Below, one piece after another: positions 55,587-64,000 of a stretch of DNA of 64,000 nt. The DNA lies in contig JANQBS010000112.1 of assembly GCA_033085395.1 (NCBI GenBank), positions 58,316-122,315 of the forward strand. Reading direction: 5' to 3'. How positions within the stretch are numbered: the stretch's first letter is position 1; each line of letters starts with the position of its first letter. The translations under genes were made by a program, and so were the position numbers. This DNA is from Xanthoparmelia taractica (Eukaryota > Ascomycota > Lecanoromycetes > Lecanorales > Parmeliaceae). The notes below the pieces were generated by a model. The model made no database searches, had not been told where the DNA came from, and was given only the letters and a program-made list of their open reading frames with translations.

Positions 55587-56609
55587 TCAAGGCACGCCTT
55601 TCTTAAGCCATCCATCCCCAACTTTAATCCCATCGACCTGCATCACAATAATCACCTCCGTCCACCTCCCCAGCTGCAACACCGTCGCCGGCAACAACCT
55701 CAACGCCTTCACAATCAACTGATACTCGAAAAACGGCGCCTCGCTCCTCGGCTGCGCGTCATAATTCCGGAATTCCATCCGCATATCCGAGTCGTCGCGA
55801 TGCACTTTGAACTCGGCGACTGGAGCGGTGGAAGGAAAACGCGCTACGTATCCGAGGCATTTCAAAATGGGCTTGAAGAAGTCGCTGACGGAAAGGCCTT
55901 GACCGATTGGTGCGACGAATACGCGGAGGCCGTCGGCGTTGGAAGAAGGGCTGGTGATGTTTGCGAGGGAGATACTGGTGCCATTGGGGGAATCCGCCAG
56001 GGACTTCGAGGGCGATGTGGCGGCAAGGACCACGTCTGACCTCTTCTCTAGGCTTTCAGCGCTCCTGTCGTCGTCATTACTTCCTACCGGAGTTATGAGC
56101 TGCGAAGATGGCTTCTCAATCAAGATATATCCCACTATTCTCCCGTGCAAACTAAGCGTTAGACGCACCGTCACGAAATTATGATTATCTAGCATGAAGG
56201 CAATGCCACACCATAATCCCCACATGATATACCGCAACGGTATCGTCCGTGGACCCAAAGCCGGCGCAATGCTTCTGATCACCACATCAGGATAGCTAGG
56301 GAGCTGAATAATGACGGGCCGGATGCTGGCATAGAAGTCTTGCAGCGCGAGGTTGGCCATGGCGTTCACCGCGTTTATAAGGCAGGCGATTGGTCGCAAG
56401 GGCGTGTCGCCGAGTTGGCAGGCAACTTTGAAGCCGGGAGCTACGGCGCCGAAGCCACGGTCACCGAGTGGGGCCGTGTTCTCCGCGGAGGAGTAAAGAT
56501 CGGTTAGGTTCATTGATATTGGGGGGCCGAACGTGGGTTTGGGCAGGGATGCTGCGTTGGTACTGGAGGCGGCTAAGCAGAGTAGAAGTGGGAACAAGAG
56601 GTTCACCAT
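55587..56609 (-). CDS. Predicted secreted protein of unknown function (340 aa)
   Basis: Single exon with ATG at 56609. Residues 1-20 (MVNLLFPLLLCLAASSTNAA) form a clear signal peptide with likely cleavage after an Ala. Mature sequence: N-glycosylation sequons NLT, NGT and NIT, a few Cys, a hydrophobic patch WGLWCGIAFML, and Ser/Asp-rich middle segments. The C-terminus has VLQLGRWTEVIIVMQVDG. No catalytic motif was recognised. It could be a cell-wall or secreted protein of a Pezizomycotina-specific family. The gene looks complete and has no intron in this model. Confidence 0.82.
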   Translation of the reverse strand: MVNLLFPLLLCLAASSTNAASLPKPTFGPPISMNLTDLYSSAENTAPLGDRGFGAVAPGFKVACQLGDTPLRPIACLINAVNAMANLALQDFYASIRPVIIQLPSYPDVVIRSIAPALGPRTIPLRYIMWGLWCGIAFMLDNHNFVTVRLTLSLHGRIVGYILIEKPSSQLITPVGSNDDDRSAESLEKRSDVVLAATSPSKSLADSPNGTSISLANITSPSSNADGLRVFVAPIGQGLSVSDFFKPILKCLGYVARFPSTAPVAEFKVHRDDSDMRMEFRNYDAQPRSEAPFFEYQLIVKALRLLPATVLQLGRWTEVIIVMQVDGIKVGDGWLKKGVP

Positions 56610-57714
56610 GATGGCGACAAAGAGGTTTGGTCGGGAAAGCTATGATATGAAATGCAGGAGACAGGAGGACTAGGGCAAAGGACCGAGATAGGTAGCTAGG
56701 TAGGTGTGTGACTACTTCGCACAAGGTTTGGCAAGTCCTTGGTGGCAAGGAGGATGCTCTCCTGCCAGTGCTGATGTCTTGCAGACGAGGGTGGGTGACA
56801 AAAGTCCCTGCCGACTCTTGGGTGTGGCTGCGGGAATTTTGTCACCCACCCTCGAGAGCATGTCTCAGGTCCTGCAAAGTAGCACAAACGTTTAGTGGCA
56901 TAGTTTCAATAAGCGATATGCGGTATCAAAAAACCACGCTCTTAGAGGCAGACACGGCAGAGTAGAACCGAAGGGCGAAGAGATGCGGCTTTCAATGTCA
57001 CCGTTTCCCAAGCTCTTAGAAACACGGGAAGCCCTTACCATCAGAGATAGAAAATTGTAGGAATTCTTCGAGGCAATGCAGCAGATCAAATGAGTCTACA
57101 CACCAAGCCCTTGTATCTTTCCTACAGTCTTGTCTCTCGACCTTCGAAAACTTTAGGTGCAATTACTTGCTCTTTGAGCAGATAGGATGAGCATCCATCA
57201 AGAGCCTTGATCTCCTGGCCAGCTGCAAGATAAAGGATTGTGGACCCAGCCAAATTCCGGTAACTAAGGCATTTGGCCTTGCCAGGTTACAAGAGGCATT
57301 CCATCCACCTAAGGGCGAACAGGACGGTTCGAGTCCAGTGCCTACATGCTCTCAGCCTCCGGGCTCCGGTAAAAGCGAGGACGGAAGGTTGTGGACATTG
57401 CCTGGTTGAACTCAACGAAACACGGCCACTGCTCCAGAACAGGCCAATTGAGCCGCTCATGAAAGACTAATCGTCGAACCTCCACGGTATGTGGGAGGTC
57501 TGGATACCGTGTGTTCTTACCAAAACAAGATGATGCCCAACATTCAAAACCATAACAGATCGCTAAATGGACAAACAATATACCCTACCGATACAATTCC
57601 CAACAGGGCCATCTTATATTTTCTTCGACCCGAAATCATGCAACATTTTCGGGCCATTGCAGGGCACATCGTCGACATATTCGACATCTCACCGTTTCGC
57701 CCTGAAATGATTTT
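56610..57714. other. Intergenic region with an 18-bp perfect inverted repeat
   Basis: Between the secreted-protein start (minus) and the PMT4 stop (minus). It contains the hairpin listed separately. Short frames have no family resemblance. Confidence 0.55.
56786..56854. repeat. Inverted repeat, 18-bp perfect arms, 33-nt loop
   Basis: Arms CGAGGGTGGGTGACAAAA (56786-56803) and TTTTGTCACCCACCCTCG (56837-56854). Further partial similarity continues outside the arms (GATGCTCTC to the left, GAGAGCATG to the right). It lies about 180-245 bp upstream of the secreted-protein ATG. It could be a cis-regulatory hairpin, a palindromic factor site, or the core of a small MITE. Confidence 0.85.
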
Positions 57715-60234
57715 TCATTTCGCGAAGTGCAGGTCATATCCGAGCCACTTCCTGGCAATAACCTGCTCGGCACTCAAGCCTGGCTTGCCATACGTCAACG
57801 GTAAGAAGAACCACCATCCACTGATCGTAACCGCGAGCACAACCCCACTGGCAGCCCAAAGCGCCAGCATACTCTGTCCACTCATGCGCTCTTTGGCAGG
57901 AACGACGACCCTTTTACCTCCACGATCCTTATTCTTGCTAGGAGTCTTATTCTGCGTCTGTTGTAGGAAATTTTCGTCGAGGCCAACGGGATCAAGGTTG
58001 AAGACGAATTCGAGCAGTGCGCCGGTAACTAGAGCAGACGCGAGATGTGCTGGTAAGTAGTGATGAAGGAAGAGTTGACGGCCCATGATGAAGAAGGGGA
58101 TGTAGTGGGCGGCCCAGCAGAGAAAGAAGAAACCGGTGCTGTTGTACAGACGAGAGCGAGTTCCTGACAGACAAATGTGGTCAGTCGAGGTAATAAACAG
58201 ACGAAAGATTAGTAGATGGGGACTGGCTTACGTTCATCAAGGCTGTCGATACCACGCCTTTGAGATAGTTGGTCTGCACCGATGATTCCTGCGAAGACGG
58301 CGAGCAGACTGCTTGCGATCCACCAGCCGATGGGATTGCCAAGGAAATATATTTGCTGCCTTGTATCATTCTGTGTCCAGAAGCTGACACCACGGAGCAA
58401 GAAAGGCCATTGAATCGGCTGACTGGCATAAGGATGACTACTTGTCAACGCATTGTTGTGATAGAAGATCGCACGTTGGAGTTCAATGTACTTCTTCAAG
58501 AAAGGTACGTGCTTGATCTTCTTTACCTCTTTAACAAGGCGCGGGCTATCAGCCGGTATGGATGGGATCTCGTCCACATACCATATATTGCTGGACTGCT
58601 GAACGTTCTTGTTACCGTTGATCTCGGCTTGCTTGTAAGCCCAGTCAGGAAGTGGAGTGGTGTGCGTCCACATAGCAACCCTCGTGGGGGCGTGAATGAG
58701 TTTGAAGTGGCCTGAAAAGCTTTTAAGCTGTTGCTTTCCCTTTGCATTTTCAATCTTGATTTCGAACAAGGTATCGTTGTACCGATCACCGTTTGCCTCC
58801 TCGAGCCCTACTGTTGTAAACTCCTGGTTTGTGGGGTAGTAAGGCGAGGCAACATCGTGAGATAAGAGGTAAGTGTCTGTGACTAGATGCCGCAATTTGA
58901 CGAAATCGCCGCTTTGTACAGGCAGACCGGGCTTGGCGTCGGAAAGATCGATGATGCTGTTCGGAACGATTTGCCAGTAGTTGTTGGTATCGTTGAAAGG
59001 GTAGCCTGTGACCTGTTGTCCTTGGCTGGAGACACGTCCGTCATCGTAGCGAAGGGGGTACCTGTCGGCATGACTGTGTAGGTAGGTCTTCGTCTCCTTG
59101 TGCCTAATGGAGATCGAGTCATAGTATTCAATGCCGGTGGACTGTGCGCTCATCATATTGTCGCTCAATGTCTCTTGAAATGCAGGAGTCATGAATTCAT
59201 CTCCAGGTCCGGATCTGGTTAAGATTGCGAAATGAACTTGGAACCAGAACAAGTAGATGAGGAAAGGCACCAGGATGAGTCCAGTCAAGCGTGCCAAAAA
59301 GTGTTTCCCAAATTCTGGCAGAGTCAAAGCTCCTTCTTTCCGGTTGATGTCCAGAAGACCCCAGAGGTCAATTGCAACCGCACAACCGACGGTGAAGAAT
59401 GTAAACACTCCAACGTATTTGGTTGATATCACACAACTCATAGCGACGCCAGTAAGCAAGAGCCATTTCCACCACTTTTGCGAGAAAGGCTCGTGTCGCA
59501 TTTTGAAAAACCGGATGTAGCAAAGGACACTTAGGGACATTGCAAACACCAAGGTCGCATCAAGTAGGATAAGTCGGGTTTGGCCAATATGGGCATTGTC
59601 AAACAAGACTAGTCCTGCTGCCACAACCGCAGCTGGAAGTGTATAGCCTGATTCCCACATGATCAAGAAGACCGTAGGGACTGTTAAGGATCCCATGAGA
59701 GCTGGCATGGCGCGAAAGGCGACGTAGGGTACCTTGTTGGCTATGTATGAGTCGCCAATGTTGTCGAAAAGGAAGTGCCCATCGTAACCAACGAACCAGC
59801 CCATGAGGGCAAAGAGAAGCTTTCCGAAGGGGGGATGGACATCGAAAAAGTAGGTTCTTTGCAGGTAATACGAGGCGAACTACCAATAGCATAATCAGCA
59901 TCCTTTCCCAATGCCTGCAGGATGGTGATTTCACATGGGAGCTAGGGGAGGAGGGCTCTTGGGTGAAGGTCGTAGCTTTTCCTACCTTTCCAAAATGCAC
60001 CTCATCGAAGACTACCTCATTGGGATGCCCAATGCCCCAGAATCGAGTAATGAAAGCCAATAGCGTTATCACCCCCAGTGCAAGCTTGTAGTCCCATTCC
60101 GAGGTCACCGATTCGGGCAATCTTGTGTCTTTCAGGATCCCATTCAGGTCGCTGTCCAATTTTGGAGAAGTTGAAGCAGATGCAGGAACTTTCTTATCCT
60201 TTTGCCCTCGTTGCCGCACTGTAGGGGAGGACAT
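57715..60234 (-). CDS. PMT4: Protein O-mannosyltransferase PMT4 (781 aa)
   Basis: Exons 60234..59986, 59879..58232 and 58163..57715 (2346 nt); introns of 106 and 68 nt (donors GTAGGA and GTAAGC, acceptors TTGGTAG and CTGTCAG). Start ATG at 60234 (MSSPTVRQRGQKDKK); a GTG-started extension upstream is ignored. The HPNEVVFDEVHFGK segment holds the Asp-Glu pair of lumenal loop 1 and crosses the first splice to FASYYLQRTYFFDVHPP. About ten membrane helices follow, then three MIR-like segments at about 310-500 (for example HSHADRYPL, SGDFVKLRHLVTDTYL and FKLIHAPTRVAMW), and the QRAIFYHNNALTSSHPYAS region. The sequence fits the PMT4 class rather than PMT1/2. It transfers mannose from Dol-P-Man to Ser/Thr in the ER. 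Yeast Pmt4 is 762 aa. Confidence 0.93.
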
Positions 60235-60660
60235 TATGAAGGTAAAGACCGACTCTAAAGATGCGATTGTCACCAGACAGCTTTGATAAGGCCTTAAGCA
60301 GGTATTGGTTATAGGTACAGTACTTACAGCACTGAAGTATCATGTGCAACGATGCCAAATGCCGGCCTCAAGAACTAAAAGGTTTCCTCAACCAAGTATG
60401 CAGCTTGAGCTCGTTGGAGTGAATTCGTGTCCCTTAACCATGGTAGCTTTTTCTCGAGCTACGCCGCAACATATTTGCCAAGAAGACAGAAATCTGCCCC
60501 GACCTCACCCCCAATTAGGGATCGGGTGAGCGCCGCCCTATTGTCGCGCGACCTGGGTGATCGTCGCGCGGAGCAGACTGCGCCCCCCGCGTGGGTGAGC
60601 TACCGCCTAATTCTGCGGCTATCAGAAACTATTACGTTACTTATTTACACTCAGGGTGAG
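60235..60660. other. PMT4 upstream region with GC-rich patch
   Basis: The right half (about 60520-60660) is GC-rich and repeats GGGTGA four times (near 60525, 60553, 60592 and 60653) together with GTCGCGCG units. It marks the edge between normal coding-type DNA and the AT-rich block to the right. No gene seen. Confidence 0.5.
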
Positions 60661-62018
60661 TAGTTCGCTAGGAATCTTCAGTTGCTAGATAGACGGCGGT
60701 GCAATCTCTCAGAACTGGTCTTCGAGCGCCTTTCTACTGGAAAAGCGGCGACGAGAGAGAGGAGATCTAATATCAACCTTATTCCCTCAAGCTCTTCTAA
60801 AGACAAGAAACTATTTCTCCTATCTTTCTTAACACTGTTAACTTCTACCCTTTTCAGGCGTATAGAAGTCTCTTTCCTTTATATACCTTCCGTTATCGCT
60901 CGTGCAGCTTAAGCCCTAATCGGGTCCTCTGTTCCCGTCTTATTACCACGCTATATAGCTATATCGATCGCTTTCAGCTCCAATATCGCAGTCCTCAGTC
61001 GAAGTATCGACTATCACGATCGTGATCTTTCGTGCTTTAGCTTTCATCTTCTTTACTGACATACTTCGTAATAGTTCTTTATAGTCCTCGTTCGAAGTTC
61101 CGCAGTTAGAAGATCTATTCTTAATATTACCCACTCTTCACGCCTTAAAATATATCTAGTCTACTTAAGTAGTACAAGAGACTTAAGTTTTTACGTCTAT
61201 ATTTCGAGAGCGATCTTATAATTAATATATTCCCCGACACCTTTAAAATTAATTCTAATATACGAGAACTCTACTTCGTTTAAGAAATTAAGAAGATATA
61301 AATCTAGAACTGAAATATAAGCTAATAGAGTAGCTTGATCTAGCTAAGTAACTAAAAGAAGAGATAGAGTCTTATAAGAAGAAAGAAGAGAACGAGAAGG
61401 GAACTAAAAAACAGATTGCAATTAGTGAGTAGAGATTACCTAAGTAGATTGAGTAAAGAGGGAGAATAGAAGATTATACGAATTGTCGATAAAGGCGTAC
61501 GAATAGTAAAAAGCTATCGATCGCTTCCGATTAAAACGTGTTAGATATACTATAGTTTTCGTATCGCTAGACGATTATAGAAGTAGTGCTAATCTTTTAT
61601 TTAAGTCGAGTTATTTATAGCGTACTTAACCTAGAGCTTATAAGCAGAGAAAATATATTAACTTTCTTCGATATCGTCTATATCTTCTTAGCGAAAGAAA
61701 TATAAAGATTTAGATAGTTAGAAAGATACGAAAATAACTTCGTTTAGTCGAGATTTAATCTATGGAGATAAATTAACTATAGTGTTAGTATTCTAGAGAA
61801 AAGTACTAAGTTAAGACTTTTTTTTCTTTTTCCGAGAGACTTTTATATAAAGATTACTACTTTCGAAATTCTATTTAAGTAAAAGAGCGTGTGTGATAAA
61901 CTAAAGATTAGAATAACGTAGAATAGATCTACTTTATTTCGTTATGCATATATAATACTCGTATAAGATACTCGTAGCACCTTAGTATATCTACTTAAAT
62001 ATATACAATTTCGTTATC
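60661..62018. other. AT-rich, repeat-like DNA, no intact gene
   Basis: Visibly AT-rich with stops in all frames. On the plus strand at about 61290-61750 a lysine/glutamate-rich frame is broken by many TAG codons where CAG would be natural. A 63-codon minus frame (60943-61134) is open but unsupported. Probably decayed repeat or transposon DNA; the type cannot be named. Confidence 0.45.
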
Positions 62019-62835
62019 TTAAGAAGCTTTATATCTCTTAATATTAGTACTATTACTTAGTTTCTTAAATCTTCTATATTTTTTCTTATACGTCTTAATC
62101 TTCGCTATAATCGCCTTATACGCATCTATTCTTACAATTACTCTCAACGGCGACTTCTTTATTATCATTAACTAATATTTTACCTTTATACTCTTAACTG
62201 GATCCTTAGCTTTGCTCTTATTCCGCTTCGCCATTGCTTCTTCGACGCTTATATAGTTATAGGCTGGGTGGCGCTGGGCGAGAAAGTTCACGGAGCGTTC
62301 GGTTTAGTGAGTACGGAAACTACTGGGCTCGACACATATGAAGTGAATATTTTATTCTAGTTTGACTTCGTAGAAGAGGGCTTCGGTGAGGCCTTCGTCG
62401 ATTCATTTAGAAGTGTAGTAGACGATTCTTCATCGAGCTTCTAATCTCTCATGATCTTCATAGTCGTCCTCGTAACATTAATCAAGTTAAAGAAATTAAC
62501 TTTCGTATGTGTTCTAATCTAGCTATCTAATAGCTTTTTAAAACGTCTACTATATCTCTGTATTGTTGATTATTATATGTACGTAGCCGAACTTATTAAG
62601 TGCGGTTGTAAAGGCTGATTAGATATCGCTGGGCTCTGTGATGGCGAGCTTGATGGTGTGGTAGTTCTTTACGGTAGTGTATTCGAAGAAGGGGATCCCT
62701 AGTTTACGCGCTTTGACGACTGCACTATCGCCGGTGTTAACTTCTTGCAATATACCGGCGCGCGCTACCGGGATGCTATTAGGTTGTGTTTGAGTAGAGA
62801 CTTCGATAACATCTGGGAGTTAGTTTCAGAACCAT
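62019..62835 (-). pseudogene. RIP-inactivated short-chain dehydrogenase/reductase (SDR)
   Basis: Reads as a full-length classical SDR of about 270 codons spread over three frames. The start near 62835 is MVLKLTPR. Next come GDSAVVKARKL and TIKLAITEPSDI, then a stop, and KFGYVHIIINN at the NNAG position. VNFFNLINVTRTTMKIMR follows, then VYYTSK with the catalytic Tyr and Lys, then a stop. GLTEALFYEVKLE is followed by a stop, then NIHFICVEPSSFRT. The C-terminus has AMAKRNKS, KSPLRVIV, DAYKAI and LSNSTNIKRYKAS. Stops occur where Trp or Gln is expected, and many Gly codons have become Ser or Lys, all G-to-A/C-to-T. Small deletions precede the catalytic segment. It sits at the edge of the AT-rich block. 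Confidence 0.85.
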
Positions 62836-62887
62836 GGTCGTTAATAGATTGACCAAGTGCAATGCATGATCTCATCACTGTGACTAC

Positions 62888-63125
62888 GGGTCGGAAAGAT
62901 CTGAAATAGTCTGGGATATAGGGTGTCGATACCATACCGTGATATGATATAATATTAAGATTATATCATTTGATTTTTATGAAATAATCTAAGAGACGTG
63001 CTAATATTATGAAATAATCTAGGAATTTCTAATATATATAGGGATATCCCATATTATATATAGGAATATGGGAAATATACTATATATAGAAGAAGTTACT
63101 CTATATAGAATTATGCGAACGTATT
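62888..63125. repeat. AT-rich repeat, copy 1
   Basis: Begins CTACGGGTCGGAAAGATCTG and runs into ATTATGAAATAATCTAGGAA-type DNA, then ATATATAGG. It shares landmarks with the copy about 553 bp to the right. Likely a long terminal or solo repeat decayed by RIP. Confidence 0.6.
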
Positions 63126-63439
63126 TTAATTATTATTCTAATTATTACTTCACTTCATTATTACGTTATTAAGTATTCTAGTTATTATTCTAGTCATTAC
63201 TTTACTTTATTATCGCTATCACTATCACTTCACTTTATTATCACATTATTAAGCTAAGCTCGCTATCGTATTTAATATCGTGTTACGAAAGACCTTCGCA
63301 ATTACCTAAGGCTTGGCGAGTTATTTTTATTACTATTAATATATTTAATTTATTTGATTGCTAGAAGAATTATTAGTACGCTAATTATAATAGTAATCTA
63401 TTATTTACTCTACGATAGCAAATTCTCTTCTTCTCTCTT
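63126..63439. other. AT-rich spacer between the two repeats
   Basis: Short-period ATTATTACTT/CACTTTATTATC-like sequence with no coding frame. Consistent with the inside of a decayed repeat. Confidence 0.45.
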
Positions 63440-63660
63440 CGTACGGGTCGGAAAGATCTGGTATATTTAATGAAATATTTCATATTATATCGTATTATAT
63501 CATATTATAAGAGAGTATTATAAGGGGATTATATTAGATTACTTATAAAGATATAAAATAAGAAATTACTAATATTATAAAATAATCTAAGAAATTTCTA
63601 GTATATGTAGAAGTATCTTATAATGTAGATTATTTTCTATACTAGGTGACGAATAAGAGA
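63440..63660. repeat. AT-rich repeat, copy 2
   Basis: Begins TACGGGTCGGAAAGATCTG, then AATATTATAAAATAATCTAA and TCTAGTATATGTAG, in the same order as copy 1, with many differences. Same orientation as copy 1. Confidence 0.6.
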
Positions 63661-64000
63661 AGAAAATTCTAGATTAATATATAAGTTACGACGAAATTAG
63701 CTTAAGTAATTATTAAACTTCGGCACTTAATAAGTAATATTAAGATAAACTTTCTTCTAATTTAATCTCGCTAAATAAATATAATTAAAATAATAACTAT
63801 AATATATTATTTTCTTAAATTGCAATCTACGTAAAATTATTAAATCGATCTCTTCTCTAATTGTTTATAGAACGATTTTAAATTATCTCTCTTACTCTTT
63901 TCGTAGATCTTTAATCTATAGAGATTAATTCTTTATTATTTTACGTTCGCTTCTCTTCTCTTAATTAAAGAATAATTAATAAATAAAATTTTAATAAAAA
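63661..64000. other. AT-rich DNA to the right edge, nothing recognised
   Basis: No frame longer than a few dozen codons and no repeat landmark beyond general AT richness. The block continues past the window. Confidence 0.5.

Noticed and set aside
57318..57345. tRNA-like GGTTCGAGTCC motif
   Set aside because: The flanking stem is not complementary, and no D-arm, anticodon arm or acceptor stem can be built around it.
60943..62234. Idea that one transposon ORF runs on the minus strand across this span
   Set aside because: The right part (62019-62234) turned out to be the C-terminus of the decayed SDR, and the left part has no connected frame.
1..64000. CRISPR arrays, bacterial operons, rRNA genes, secondary-metabolite cluster
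   Set aside because: No regularly spaced repeats and no bacterial gene layout. The only biosynthesis-like genes are a lone thioesterase and a dead SDR about 24 kb apart.

Overview
The window is nuclear DNA of a filamentous ascomycete (Pezizomycotina; a Dothideomycete would fit but is not proven). The evidence is: short introns of about 45-190 bp with GTATGT/GTAAGT-type donors and CTAAC/CTGAC-like branch sites; single-copy genes that match fungal STT3, PMT4, MPS1, PTC7, PRP4, cytoplasmic dynein intermediate chain, ATP synthase subunit e and mitoribosomal bL21m; fungus-specific families (large C2H2 factors, a CYSTM protein, DUF7703 and DUF6536 membrane proteins, a Helo-like/ankyrin protein); and RIP-like decay (TGG to TGA, CAA to TAA) in two pseudogenes. 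No tRNA, rRNA, CRISPR array or bacterial-type operon was seen.

Layout. 1-16 kb, mostly minus strand: the 5' part of a C2H2 factor running off the left edge, a 1420-aa C2H2 regulator, a 739-aa coiled-coil protein, and STT3 in six exons including a 24-nt microexon. 16-20 kb, plus strand: a zinc-finger-like protein with a DUF7896-type block and a 93-aa CYSTM protein in four exons. 22-27 kb: two paralogous F-box-like genes on the minus strand flank a plus-strand, Arg/Ser-rich gene that carries an internal duplication. 28-34 kb: a Helo-like/ankyrin gene with an unresolved junction, and a decayed DUF6536 membrane-protein gene split by a 398-bp MITE with 33-bp terminal inverted repeats and a TA target duplication. 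35-39.4 kb, plus strand: a DUF7703 membrane protein, a hotdog thioesterase, and bL21m with a very acidic C-terminal extension. 39.9-48 kb: MPS1 and PTC7 (minus), PRP4 (plus). 48-51.9 kb is gene-poor, with one weak small candidate. 52-60 kb: dynein intermediate chain and ATP synthase subunit e transcribed divergently, a secreted protein, and PMT4. From about 60.7 kb to the right edge the DNA is AT-rich and repeat-like, and contains a full-length but RIP-inactivated short-chain dehydrogenase.

Most intact genes are unrelated housekeeping functions: N-glycosylation (STT3), O-mannosylation (PMT4), spindle checkpoint (MPS1), splicing (PRP4), mitochondria (PTC7, bL21m, ATP synthase e) and transport (dynein). 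There is no biosynthetic cluster. The most unusual content is in the accessory stretches: the F-box pair with the inserted duplicated-repeat gene, the MITE-split pseudogene, the RIP-killed SDR and the bL21m tail. I found no clearly new molecular system. All exon boundaries were read by eye from splice consensus, phase and family similarity.
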